Below, piece by piece: positions 7,867-14,967 of a stretch of DNA of 64,000 bases. Every line of letters starts with the position of its first letter. Position 1 is the stretch's first letter. Under the pieces are notes generated by a model. It saw nothing but the letters and a program-made list of their open reading frames with translations, made no database searches and was not told where the DNA came from. Source of the stretch: a virus. A program made the translations under genes and the position numbers. The stretch lies in the IMG/VR virus record IMGVR_UViG_3300034109_000283, positions 44,458-108,457 of that record; one strand, 5' to 3'.

Positions 7867-9204
7867 TTATTTGTCATCCCTAAAACGAACGAACCTTGGG
7901 AAACGCAAGCTATATGTACCGTCTTGATTCTGCGTGATTACATCACAAAGGATTTCAACTGTACGACCAATAACCATATTGCGATCATTCCAAAAATTAT
8001 CTCGGTCATCGTCACTAAAGCCAGACCCCACATTGACACTGATTTCTTTACCATCATCTACTCCTTCACAAACAAGAGCACCAAGCCGACCTTCATTGCG
8101 ACCAGTTCCTTCTTCAAGGTCAACCACAGTCAAGTCAACAGTAATAGTGGGCTTCCACTTCATCCAGAATGTGTTTCGCTTGCACTCGTAAGGAGCATTT
8201 ACATCCTTAATCATAATGCCTTCAAAGCCCGCGTTGACTTGATCCTTAGCATACCGGTTTAGTACATCACGACCTTCTGCGGTATCAAGGTCAACCATGA
8301 TATGTGGCAACAGTTCAACATTGGGCATATTATCAACAACATGCCGCATGTTTTCAAGAATTACAACACGCTTACTCAATTGTGCGTTCCAATGTCCACG
8401 ACGGAAATCTTCAAGTGGAACAACATCAAAGATGTTGAATACACTATCATCGGCTTGAACATTTTCCTTACGCCGTGCTTGTCGCATAAGTTCTTGGAAT
8501 GTATTACCGATCACTTCACCATCAAGTACAAAACCATTTATTAGTGACATTGCTTTAGCCTTGCCAACCAACATAGTAAAGTTATCACGGATTTGATTTT
8601 CAATGTGCGTGAAGTTCTCAAACACCTTGCCATTGCGGCTAAGACTGATAACAGATACCTCTCCATCATCGGCAGGGATAACCATCATCAACACACGCAC
8701 ACCATCCAATTTAGGTTCAAGTCGCTTGATGCCCTTCATTTCGGGACGACCTTCACTATTGGTAGCAAGTTGACAACCGAATACAGGAATCTCGTACTCA
8801 GTCTTTTTACAGATTTTATTGATAGTCTTGTCTGAAATGCCTGCCCGCATATCACGGCGAATCACAGGAGCGCAAAAATGATTCCACTCATCGCTATCAA
8901 AACGGTATGACATTTCTTCAATAGCATCACGGGCGGCATTGCCAGTTAGTTGGCGTTTGCTAAGTTTAATCAGCAACTCGTTAAATTCTTGCCACGGATT
9001 CTCAGCATTGGTAATGCAAAAAGTATCAGGCACTTGCCGCACATTGAAAGTTACGAAGGGATTGTAACAAGCCTTGAGCAGACCCAAAAAGATTTGAGCA
9101 TTGGTGCTGCCTAGGACACTTGCCTCAAGGGCTTGCTTAATTACATCTTCTTTGTGAAGGCGACTATCACTCTCGTTTAGTTTATGAATCCAACTTGCTG
9201 ACAT
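7867..9204 (-). CDS. ATP-dependent DNA ligase
   Basis: A 445-residue nucleotidyltransferase-family DNA ligase, near T4 gp30 (487). The active-site motif I is EPKLDGVRV, with the Lys that becomes adenylated. Motif III is FVLDGEV, motif IV EGIMIKD and motif V FWMKWKP, followed by an OB-fold C-terminal domain. It seals nicks in Okazaki fragments and in repair; the RNase H/FEN gene needed for fragment processing lies at 16.5 kb. Expression belongs to the early region. The motif order and spacing leave little doubt about the class. Confidence 0.95.
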   Translation of the reverse strand: MSASWIHKLNESDSRLHKEDVIKQALEASVLGSTNAQIFLGLLKACYNPFVTFNVRQVPDTFCITNAENPWQEFNELLIKLSKRQLTGNAARDAIEEMSYRFDSDEWNHFCAPVIRRDMRAGISDKTINKICKKTEYEIPVFGCQLATNSEGRPEMKGIKRLEPKLDGVRVLMMVIPADDGEVSVISLSRNGKVFENFTHIENQIRDNFTMLVGKAKAMSLINGFVLDGEVIGNTFQELMRQARRKENVQADDSVFNIFDVVPLEDFRRGHWNAQLSKRVVILENMRHVVDNMPNVELLPHIMVDLDTAEGRDVLNRYAKDQVNAGFEGIMIKDVNAPYECKRNTFWMKWKPTITVDLTVVDLEEGTGRNEGRLGALVCEGVDDGKEISVNVGSGFSDDDRDNFWNDRNMVIGRTVEILCDVITQNQDGTYSLRFPRFVRFRDDK

Positions 9205-9211
9205 TATTTTC

Positions 9212-9718
9212 TCACTTAAAAGGCCAAGAACTATTGGGATTTAGTTTCGGGCGAGACTCCAATTTGATATTTTCTTCAATGACTTCATTATACTCATCAC
9301 CGTTTATAATGTCAACCGTGACGGGTCCGATAATTTCTACATAATCTTCCTCTACCATCCAATCACTAAAATCGTATAGCCAGGCTGCCCCTACTCGTTC
9401 AAACTCGTCATCAGGATCTCCGTTATACCATTTATCTTCAATATCTGCTTTTTCCTCGTCAGTCAATTCGTCATCAAATTCAAAATCAATACTGATACTG
9501 TCATCAAGTTCACAACCCCAACCCAGTCCCGGATCACAGATTACCCATTTATCTTCAAGATAAACAGGTTCATCAAACTCACGGAAACCTTGCCCCCAGC
9601 GATAAAGTTCACGCACTACAAAACCGCGGGCGTTGCCCCTTTCATCAGTTTTGTAGGCAGCATAAACGGCTGTAATAGATTTTTTATCTACGGGCTTGAT
9701 GCGGTATAGTTTACCCAT
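9212..9718 (-). CDS. Acidic hypothetical protein (paralogue of the 60.7 kb gene)
   Basis: 168 residues, strongly acidic, with the central third mostly Asp and Glu. It begins with a small beta domain containing YRWGQGF and ends in LNPNSSWPFK. A second protein at 60697-61332 has WRWGEFY and ELKPGAAWPF in the same order, so the two look like divergent paralogues. Acidic phage proteins can mimic DNA, but nothing here proves that. Confidence 0.6.
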   Translation of the reverse strand: MGKLYRIKPVDKKSITAVYAAYKTDERGNARGFVVRELYRWGQGFREFDEPVYLEDKWVICDPGLGWGCELDDSISIDFEFDDELTDEEKADIEDKWYNGDPDDEFERVGAAWLYDFSDWMVEEDYVEIIGPVTVDIINGDEYNEVIEENIKLESRPKLNPNSSWPFK

Positions 9719-9902
9719 TATTATCTTTCTTATACTCAGCCGCGTCCCAAATTAAAAACATACCGATCACTACCCAAAGAACGGCCAAACCTGTTTGACC
9801 AGTTAAATAGTAATTAAGTGCGGCAAGCAAATTAAGCCCGCCAATAGTATAACCAACTGCCTTACGCTTGCTACCAAGCCATTCAAGAAATTTACCAAAC
9901 AT
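9711..9902 (-). CDS. Small membrane protein
   Basis: 63 residues with a hydrophobic stretch over about residues 17-52 long enough for two transmembrane helices (VGYTIGGLNLLAALNYYL and GLAVLWVVIGMFLI), with charged ends. Inner-membrane placement is likely and the function is unknown. It overlaps the next gene by 8 bases. Confidence 0.55.
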   Translation of the reverse strand: MFGKFLEWLGSKRKAVGYTIGGLNLLAALNYYLTGQTGLAVLWVVIGMFLIWDAAEYKKDNNG

Positions 9903-9912
9903 AATTTTTCCT

Positions 9913-10308
9913 TTACCAACTAGAATTATAAAACACTTTTCGCTTTAGAAACAATTCTGCCTTGGCATCAACACAGAATTGTAGGTCTTGCTCATAGTAA
10001 ACATCATCGCTGGGATTACCAAAAAAGAATCCTTGCGTGTGTAGTTTGGCTACTACACCTGATTTAATATCTTTCTCAAGCCTATCAACATCTTCCCAGG
10101 TTAGTTCAAGTTCAATGCCATTGAACCCACCGTCCCAATCAGCCATTTCAGGAGGCACACCATTGGTTTTCAGTTTTTCAAACCACAGTTGTTCCATCCA
10201 ACCTTGCAGATTAGGATGCTTACGCCAGTAACTAATCTCCTGACGGCTATCATCATCGTAATCAGTACCAGCCTTACTGGCAATGTATGCGTATTGATCA
10301 AGTCCCAT
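9913..10308 (-). CDS. Conserved phage protein, MGLDQYAY family
   Basis: 131 residues starting MGLDQYAYI. Recognisable conserved blocks are YWRKHPNLQGWMEQLW, ELTWEDVDRLE and GFFFGNPSDDVYYEQDL. I recall this family from many T4-like and other phage genomes, where some database entries carry misleading enzyme names. I see no kinase or other catalytic motif. Soluble; role unknown. Confidence 0.65.
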   Translation of the reverse strand: MGLDQYAYIASKAGTDYDDDSRQEISYWRKHPNLQGWMEQLWFEKLKTNGVPPEMADWDGGFNGIELELTWEDVDRLEKDIKSGVVAKLHTQGFFFGNPSDDVYYEQDLQFCVDAKAELFLKRKVFYNSSW

Positions 10309-10311
10309 AAC

Positions 10312-10521
10312 TCAGATACCCTTTTTGATTTTGCCAATCACTAGTTCAGCCAGATCAGTTTCCATCTTAGTGTCATAATGACTGGCTAACATCATGTTCA
10401 CTACAGTAACAGCATCAGCGCCGTACATTGCTACAATTTGTCTAATCTTTTCAGGATCGTGGGTTGTATATAGCAACATAGCAATGTACTGTTGAAGTTC
10501 ATTTGCCAGTTGAATATGCAT
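10312..10521 (-). CDS. Small helical hypothetical protein
   Basis: 69 residues, predicted mostly helical (LANELQQYIAMLLYT, then DPEKIRQIVAMYGADAVTVVNMML). The start overlaps the stop of the upstream OB-like gene by one base (TAATG). No motif recognised. Confidence 0.55.
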   Translation of the reverse strand: MHIQLANELQQYIAMLLYTTHDPEKIRQIVAMYGADAVTVVNMMLASHYDTKMETDLAELVIGKIKKGI

Positions 10522-11156
10522 TAGATAACCTTGACACGGTTGAGTTGGGTGCTGTTGTCACGGTGCGCCTTGACAGTGCCTTCAGCAATAATCAATTTTC
10601 CGATAGCGATAGGTTGCTTATAAGCAAAGAATACAGCCTGATCATCAGTAGTGACACCGCTAATAAAATGTGTCATCCATTGCTGACTGAAAGTGCAACG
10701 AACAACCTCAACAGTAACCTTAACCTTGTCACCGGGACGACCAATAAAACCACCTGAGGCATTCTCAAGTTTACGATTTATAGTGTCACGCTGGACTGCC
10801 CGTTCATAGCAACTAGGTAGACTTGCGATCACCGCAACATCGTAGGAGTTTTCAATAACATCACGGTTAGCAATCACCATTGCGGTGTTGTCAAAATCGT
10901 TCAACTTCTTGCCTTGAAGAATCTTAAAGGTAAGACCCTTGTAATACTTACGAACTAGTTCGCCTTGCTCTCGGTCAGCTTGTGTGATAAGGTCTGTGTT
11001 AGCAAGGAAGTTATCAATGATCTGCCGATTGGTCTCGCCGGTTTTGCCTTCCTCGATATACTTAAGGTAAGAACCGTTAATGCGTTGTGCCGCACATGCC
11101 GCAGACCAAACATCGTCGGCTTGAAGATTGAGAACTGGACGTTGATAGCGAGCCAT
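10521..11156 (-). CDS. Conserved phage protein with OB-like C-terminus
   Basis: 211 residues. The N-terminal half is helical. The second half (from about 135) looks like an OB or similar beta barrel: GRPGDKVKVTVEVV, then a run ending GTVKAHRDNSTQLNRVKVI. The C-terminal pattern recurs in aquatic T4-type phages. OB folds often bind single-stranded nucleic acid, which would fit an early replication or repair role, but this is inference. It lies 11 bases downstream of the 94-residue gene. Confidence 0.55.
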   Translation of the reverse strand: MARYQRPVLNLQADDVWSAACAAQRINGSYLKYIEEGKTGETNRQIIDNFLANTDLITQADREQGELVRKYYKGLTFKILQGKKLNDFDNTAMVIANRDVIENSYDVAVIASLPSCYERAVQRDTINRKLENASGGFIGRPGDKVKVTVEVVRCTFSQQWMTHFISGVTTDDQAVFFAYKQPIAIGKLIIAEGTVKAHRDNSTQLNRVKVI

Positions 11157-11166
11157 TTAATGGTCC

Positions 11167-11451
11167 TTACTTAACTTTGATGACGATACCCTTGTTCTTA
11201 AATACAGCCCAACGTTTTGCGGCTTCAAGGGGTGCATAATCACTGCCGCCGCGACTGCGATAAGTTGGTCGGGCACGAATTTGCAATTCAGTCAGTCGGA
11301 CCCATTCTTCTTTACGGAAGAGTTTACCCGCCAATATTTGTGCTACTGCTCCGCCTTCACCGCTACGGTCAAGGTCCTTCCCGCCGAGCCTTGCTCCGGG
11401 GCGGTTTTGAACAATAACAAACAATGCATCGTTATCAGTACTCTTAGTCAT
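11167..11451 (-). CDS. Small basic hypothetical protein
   Basis: 94 residues, basic and Gly/Arg-rich (NRPGARLGGKDLDRSG; RARPTYRSRGG), ending KNKGIVIKVK. It is the first gene after a consensus sigma-70 promoter at 11482-11510, so it should be made early. Function unknown. Confidence 0.6.
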   Translation of the reverse strand: MTKSTDNDALFVIVQNRPGARLGGKDLDRSGEGGAVAQILAGKLFRKEEWVRLTELQIRARPTYRSRGGSDYAPLEAAKRWAVFKNKGIVIKVK

Positions 11452-11481
11452 TTCTATCTCCGTTGTTTCAGACTATACCTT

Positions 11482-11510
11482 ATTATATGACAATTTGGAT
11501 TTATTGTCAA
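11482..11510 (-). promoter_or_regulatory. Sigma-70 promoter
   Basis: TTGACA (11505-11510), 17-base spacer, TATAAT (11482-11487) on the minus strand: a perfect consensus. The -35 overlaps the stop codon of the upstream gene. Confidence 0.9.
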
Positions 11511-11743
11511 CCAATTACAACTACACGGGGGAACTCGGCACGGTCCATGAAGTGTTCACCCTGCAAAGGAGCCGTGAAGTAGTCAGTCTTAAACTTCTGA
11601 TCCTCAGAACCTTGCCAAACACGCTTGATAAACTGAGCACGGAAAGTGCCGTCAGACTCAAACACGCCCACGACCTTACCGACCATGAAGCAGTCATCAA
11701 TACCGACGAAATCAAAAGACTTGACAATATCACCAACTTGCAT
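11507..11743 (-). CDS. Small SH3-like phage protein
   Basis: 78 residues starting MQVGDIVKSFDF, with a beta-rich pattern (DCFMVGKVVGVFESDGTFRAQF) that looks like a small barrel. The family is familiar from T4-type phages without known function. It is driven by its own consensus sigma-70 promoter at 11777-11805, so it is probably a separately controlled early gene. Confidence 0.6.
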   Translation of the reverse strand: MQVGDIVKSFDFVGIDDCFMVGKVVGVFESDGTFRAQFIKRVWQGSEDQKFKTDYFTAPLQGEHFMDRAEFPRVVVIG

Positions 11744-11776
11744 TGTTTGCTCCGTTATCTAACTGTCTATGTGACT

Positions 11777-11805
11777 ATTATAGACCCAAACCCATTTATT
11801 GTCAA
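11777..11805 (-). promoter_or_regulatory. Sigma-70 promoter
   Basis: TTGACA (11800-11805), 17-base spacer, TATAAT (11777-11782) on the minus strand, perfect consensus, upstream of the gene starting at 11743. Confidence 0.9.
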
Positions 11806-11823
11806 CCTTTTCCGTACCCGTGG

Positions 11824-11841
11824 AAAAGCCCCTTTCGGGGC
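11824..11841 (-). terminator. Rho-independent terminator
   Basis: Stem GCCCC / GGGGC with a GAAA-type loop followed by TTTT on the minus strand, just after the stop of the gene at 11852. It separates that gene from the next promoter. Confidence 0.85.
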
Positions 11842-11851
11842 ATTTTATGTA

Positions 11852-12121
11852 TTACTTTTTGTTGGTTTGATTAACAAAAGCATACATCTTTTCGGCGGTT
11901 TCCAAAACTTTGTCTAGACCTGGAAACTCTGGCATAGAAACTGTACTAACAAGTTGTCCACTTTTTTCATCACGCTTGGCGCTCATTTCCCAACCGTGAA
12001 ACTTCATACTGTATTCGCTTTGAACCATGTCCTTAGCCATTGCTAGGATATCGGCACGAATCTCGTAACCGTTCTTATTGAACTTGACTTCTGGCAGTCC
12101 GGGTAGCTTATTTTCACTCAT
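11852..12121 (-). CDS. Conserved small phage protein
   Basis: 89 residues with a conserved-looking middle (MVQSEYSMKFHGWEMSAKRDEKSG) and a helical end (LDKVLETAEKMYAFVNQ). I recognise the pattern from other T4-like genomes, where it is unassigned. It forms a single-gene unit with a sigma-70 promoter upstream and a terminator downstream, which suggests high early output. Confidence 0.6.
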   Translation of the reverse strand: MSENKLPGLPEVKFNKNGYEIRADILAMAKDMVQSEYSMKFHGWEMSAKRDEKSGQLVSTVSMPEFPGLDKVLETAEKMYAFVNQTNKK

Positions 12122-12147
12122 GTACTTCTCCTTTGTGTGTATGTGTG

Positions 12148-12176
12148 ATATTACTTCTTTTCTTGTTCTTTGTCAA
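12148..12176 (-). promoter_or_regulatory. Sigma-70 promoter
   Basis: TTGACA (12171-12176), 17-base spacer, TAATAT (12148-12153) on the minus strand. It lies inside the 3' end of the 42-residue gene and serves the gene starting at 12121. Confidence 0.8.
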
Positions 12177-12279
12177 CAGGTTGATTAAATTTTTCTGGGT
12201 AATTTAACCTTTCCCATTCTTCATCACTAACTGGCCACCAATTAGTAATACTTGTTTTGATTTGAGTTGCGATATTCAT
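12151..12279 (-). CDS. 42-residue small protein
   Basis: A short frame from the ATG at 12279, with GGAGG well placed upstream. Its first 38 bases overlap the end of the 30-residue gene in another frame. The product is soluble with a Trp-rich core (TNWWPVSDEEWERLNYP) and a charged tail. The clear Shine-Dalgarno makes it credible. No known family. Confidence 0.55.
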   Translation of the reverse strand: MNIATQIKTSITNWWPVSDEEWERLNYPEKFNQPVDKEQEKK

Positions 12280-12334
12280 TTATAGCCTCCGCCCATGCAA
12301 CAAGGAAGTCATAAAATCCTTTTAAAAATTTCAT
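12242..12334 (-). CDS. 30-residue small amphipathic protein
   Basis: Starts MKFLKGFYDFLVAWAEAINE, an amphipathic helix, and ends NQNKYY. The ATG at 12334 overlaps the stop of the upstream membrane protein (ATGA), which indicates translational coupling. Similar tiny proteins recur in T4-type phages. Function unknown; a membrane-surface role is possible. Confidence 0.5.
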   Translation of the reverse strand: MKFLKGFYDFLVAWAEAINEYRNSNQNKYY

Positions 12335-12525
12335 AAAAAATTCCTTTCTTGTTTTCTTTGAAAATCAATCGCATATCTTTCAACATCACCTGGAGTTTGT
12401 GGATTACGGTTGATAATATAATTTTCTAATTCTTTTCCATATGTTGTTTCTCTAAACATACCTACCATGCTTATGAAAATTCCAGCCAAGGCAAGTACTA
12501 TAGAAACTACTAAAGCACCTAACAT
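12331..12525 (-). CDS. Small single-pass membrane protein
   Basis: 64 residues from the ATG at 12525, chosen because GAAGGG lies upstream. One transmembrane helix (about residues 2-24) is followed by a soluble tail with TPGDVERYAIDFQRK. The tail pattern (P-x-D-V-E-R-Y, then aromatic/basic) recurs in small phage membrane proteins. Function unknown. It is coupled to the 30-residue gene downstream. Confidence 0.6.
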   Translation of the reverse strand: MLGALVVSIVLALAGIFISMVGMFRETTYGKELENYIINRNPQTPGDVERYAIDFQRKQERNFL

Positions 12526-12526
12526 T

Positions 12527-12796
12527 TTATTTTCCCTTCTTTTTGCTAATAGCAGGAACAAAGGAATTGAAGCTATTGGTCATCTCATCAAAGAATTCTT
12601 TGCTTGCAAAGATCATTCCCAATGATGTGGCTGCAGTTGTTCCTGCTGATATCGCAGATTTTGTATATGAGGTTTGTGTGTCAACGAATTGATTTAACGC
12701 TCTTGCGATGCCTTCGTGTGAAACAAAGGTGTTGACAAAATTCTTTTTGGATGTTTGAACCGCATCAATGGCGGCATCTGTAAATGTGTTAAACAT
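12527..12796 (-). CDS. Phasin-like small protein
   Basis: 89 residues from the ATG at 12796, with AAGGAG upstream. It is helical and amphipathic throughout (VQTSKKNFVNTFVSHEG, then Ala/Thr-rich), ending in KKKGK. The composition and helix pattern resemble phasins, the proteins that coat polyhydroxyalkanoate granules; some phages of PHA-producing bacteria carry such genes. The match is by pattern only and could be a generic helical protein. A late promoter at 12832 precedes it. Confidence 0.4.
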   Translation of the reverse strand: MFNTFTDAAIDAVQTSKKNFVNTFVSHEGIARALNQFVDTQTSYTKSAISAGTTAATSLGMIFASKEFFDEMTNSFNSFVPAISKKKGK

Positions 12797-12831
12797 GTGT
12801 GTCTCCTTGTGTGTATGTGTTTTAACATTAG

Positions 12832-12838
12832 TATTTAT
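12832..12838 (-). promoter_or_regulatory. Late-type promoter
   Basis: TATAAATAC on the minus strand about 40 bases before the ATG at 12796, a full match to the T4 late consensus. Confidence 0.65.
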
Positions 12839-12870
12839 ACTAATATATTGACGCAAAATATTTAGATATA

Positions 12871-12895
12871 AAAAGTGGGGACTAGCCCCACTTTT
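12871..12895 (-). terminator. Rho-independent terminator
   Basis: Stem AGTGGGG / CCCCACT followed by T-rich sequence on the minus strand, overlapping the stop of the gene ending at 12882. Confidence 0.85.
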
Positions 12896-13142
12896 CTTCA
12901 TACCTCTTTAGTGCCATTTGTCTTGCAAACCAAAGTCTGAATTTTACATAGTCACTAAGTTCTTCGTCATCATCAACAGGAATAAATCTGAAATCCTGAG
13001 GTCTTCTAGAATAACCAACATAAATGTCGTCATCGTAAACTTCTATTTCTACTGGATCATATCCCTGAAGTAATAATGTGAACCGATGAGGATTACTTCT
13101 TAGGAGCCTCGGCTTTAGGGGCTTCCTTTTTAGCAGGCTCAC
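12882..13142 (-). CDS. Conserved small phage protein, start uncertain
   Basis: Up to 86 residues. The conserved-looking part begins RFTLLLQGYDP and runs through DDIYVGYSRRPQDFRFIPVD to a charged helical end. No ATG is available before the conserved core; the only usual start codon is a GTG at 13142, inside the upstream gene (50-base overlap in another frame). The start may therefore be this GTG or a rarer codon. A terminator overlaps the stop. Confidence 0.55.
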   Translation of the reverse strand: MSLLKRKPLKPRLLRSNPHRFTLLLQGYDPVEIEVYDDDIYVGYSRRPQDFRFIPVDDDEELSDYVKFRLWFARQMALKRYEEKWG

Positions 13143-13323
13143 TTTTGGTGGCGTCAGCAGGCTTGGCTTCTTCCTTCTTCTTAGCCAACTTCATTTCAGG
13201 CTTCTTTTCTTCAGCCTTGGCAGGAGCTGCGGCTGCAGGCTTAACTTCTTCTTTCTTTGCAGGTTCTGCGGCAAAAGCAGAAACAGCGAAAAGACCAGCG
13301 ATCATAGTTGCGATAAGTTTCAT
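13093..13323 (-). CDS. Secreted Ala/Lys/Pro-rich protein
   Basis: 76 residues from the ATG at 13323, with AAGGAA upstream. The first 18 residues (MKLIATMIAGLFAVSAFA) are a textbook Sec signal peptide with cleavage after AFA. The mature part is low complexity, built almost only from Ala, Lys, Glu and Pro. Burkholderiales encode many look-alike periplasmic proteins, so this may be a host-derived gene and a weak clue to the host. Function unknown; periplasmic. Confidence 0.65.
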   Translation of the reverse strand: MKLIATMIAGLFAVSAFAAEPAKKEEVKPAAAAPAKAEEKKPEMKLAKKKEEAKPADATKSEPAKKEAPKAEAPKK

Positions 13324-13430
13324 GTTAATTTCCTTTTTAAAAACACAGAACATAATTGTTACTGTGTACATATATAACGCTTGAACTATCAAACCAGTTT
13401 ACAACTAATTACCCAAATACTAAATACTCT

Positions 13431-13919
13431 ATGATTTATATTTCTTATCTAGGTGTTTACGACGGACAAAACTTTGAGAAGGCTAATACGCCTAATCAGA
13501 TCGGTACAGCGATTACCTCAGGATTCTCTTGTATGATAAATGTTTGGAGAATTGGCGGCAATGTTTGTGTGGGTACTCAAAACAATCCTATCGTAGTGCC
13601 CGAACGGTCTATACAAGGCCCCAGGTATATTATAAATGCTATGAATACAGATATGCAGAATTGGCTACAAACACAGCCTAGTAAATTGTATCCATCATAT
13701 TTTTGGTTCCCTACCGCAATGGAGAACACAAATGTTGTTACTAGTAACAACAAGATTATAACCCCGGGTACAGTCCCAGTCAATAATACCAGTATTATGT
13801 TCTTACCTGAAATAACTGATCGTGGATTGTTAAGTACCGTAAAGTTGCGTTGTTTCGGGGTTATCAGTAACTATCTGACTTTCATCAAACGAATGCGTAA
13901 TGAAGGTACTTGGTACTAA
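13431..13919 (+). CDS. GDPD-like protein without catalytic His
   Basis: 162 residues from the ATG at 13431; an upstream in-frame extension lacks support. The sequence follows a compact glycerophosphodiesterase-like phage family (N-terminal S-H-R-G and E-N-T/S-P blocks, a G-hydrophobic strand, Y-x-F-W, and an M-P-E near the end). Here the blocks read ISYLGVYDG and ANTPNQI, YPSYFWFP and IMFLPE. The His of the HRG motif is Tyr, and other acidic ligands are not obvious, so it is probably non-catalytic. It is one of the few plus-strand genes and overlaps its convergent neighbour by 4 bases. Confidence 0.4.
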   Translation: MIYISYLGVYDGQNFEKANTPNQIGTAITSGFSCMINVWRIGGNVCVGTQNNPIVVPERSIQGPRYIINAMNTDMQNWLQTQPSKLYPSYFWFPTAMENTNVVTSNNKIITPGTVPVNNTSIMFLPEITDRGLLSTVKLRCFGVISNYLTFIKRMRNEGTWY

Positions 13920-14077
13920 CCGCCCCTACCACTTCTTCTAACTACAGTTGCACCTCCAAAGCCTTTATTAGGTTTCGGTGCTTTACTTTGTTTTTGGTTA
14001 TTGAATGGATTAGCATTCTTTTTTGCGGCATTGGCCATATTAATGAATGGGTTTTTGCTTTTCTTTTCTTCTGTCAT
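13916..14077 (-). CDS. 53-residue basic Asn/Gly/Arg-rich protein
   Basis: A short frame whose ATG overlaps the stop of the upstream gene (ATGA). It is rich in Asn, Lys and Gln (NPFINMANAAKKNANPFNN) and ends GGATVVRRSGRGG, an RG-rich tail. This C-terminal pattern is familiar from small proteins of T4-type phages. Possibly nucleic-acid binding. It overlaps the convergent plus-strand gene by 4 bases. Confidence 0.6.
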   Translation of the reverse strand: MTEEKKSKNPFINMANAAKKNANPFNNQKQSKAPKPNKGFGGATVVRRSGRGG

Positions 14078-14478
14078 CTTCTTTCCTTTACTGAATCTAA
14101 GTATTCATGGATCGTTCCGTATAATTTAACTAGCATAGAAGTTTTGCTGTCATACAGTCTTATATAAGCTGATTTGTTTCCGTTGTCTAATTTTTTAACT
14201 CCCAAATAATAAGGACATTTCAACTTTCTTGTAAGTTCAGCAAGCACAATATAATAACTTTTTTTGTCCTGTCTAAAGTCGTGGTCATAGTATTCAATAT
14301 TAGCCAACTCAAAAGCAACAACGCCTTCGTCTGTTAAACGAAGGCCTTCTTGTCTGCCCGTAAACCAAAGCTTAAATATTACTTGGTCAATTGGTAATTC
14401 ATGGTAAATGCTGGGATGATGAATCTCAGAAAGTATTGCCTCTGTGATTTGTTGCTTGATTGATTTAGGATTGCTCAT
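14074..14478 (-). CDS. Conserved hypothetical phage protein
   Basis: 134 residues, mixed alpha/beta. Conserved-looking blocks are KLWFTGRQEGLRLTDEG and KLKCPYYLGVKK, then IRLYDSKTSMLVKLYG. I recognise this pattern from T4-type aquatic phages, where it has no assigned function. It is first of a tight run of coupled genes with ATGA or longer overlaps. Confidence 0.6.
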   Translation of the reverse strand: MSNPKSIKQQITEAILSEIHHPSIYHELPIDQVIFKLWFTGRQEGLRLTDEGVVAFELANIEYYDHDFRQDKKSYYIVLAELTRKLKCPYYLGVKKLDNGNKSAYIRLYDSKTSMLVKLYGTIHEYLDSVKERR

Positions 14479-14764
14479 CGGGGTAAACTGTAGTACCCGT
14501 GTTCATAAAGACTACAGCAAATTTATTTGTTTTAAACTGTGCGTTTAATTTCCTACATAAATTTCTAGCATGTCCAGGATTACTAAAGCTAGTCTTTTTA
14601 TACTTAGGTGTGCTTTCATTATCTAAGTAATGTTGACTTTTTAGATTAATAGGCTGGCCATCGTAGAATACTGCCCAAATGCCAGAAGCTTCAACAATCT
14701 GATCACATTTGTAAGTTTTCTTATCTACGATTTCAAGCAAAACCTTTGGTTGCGTCCTACTCAT
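14465..14764 (-). CDS. Conserved hypothetical phage protein
   Basis: 99 residues. The pattern WAVFYDGQPINLKS, then KYKKTSFSNPGHARNLCRKLN suggests a small alpha/beta fold. It overlaps both neighbours (14 and 4 bases). Function unknown. Confidence 0.6.
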   Translation of the reverse strand: MSRTQPKVLLEIVDKKTYKCDQIVEASGIWAVFYDGQPINLKSQHYLDNESTPKYKKTSFSNPGHARNLCRKLNAQFKTNKFAVVFMNTGTTVYPDEQS

Positions 14765-14967
14765 CTAAAAGTGCCACCCTTCAATTCAATTTTAATAACA
14801 GGTTCTTCAACGGGTTTCTTTTCCTGAGACTGTGTGTAACAGTCTGCTAATATTTTAGTCAGTTCGTCCCTCAACCCTCTGGCTTCAGAGATGGGAATAA
14901 CGAAATCTTTACTTTGTTTACTTTCTAATAATGAAACCCGATCTATGAACCTTTTAATGTATATCAT
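14761..14967 (-). CDS. Small helical hypothetical protein
   Basis: 68 residues with a helical body (FIDRVSLLESKQSKDF, then ISEARGLRDELTKILAD) and a short C-terminal strand ending GGTFR. The pattern recurs among T4-type phages. It is coupled to both neighbours by 4-base overlaps. Confidence 0.6.
   Translation of the reverse strand: MIYIKRFIDRVSLLESKQSKDFVIPISEARGLRDELTKILADCYTQSQEKKPVEEPVIKIELKGGTFR

Noticed and set aside
9913-10308. Phosphoglycerate kinase
   Set aside because: Some relatives carry this name, but there is no nucleotide-binding or kinase motif in 131 residues.
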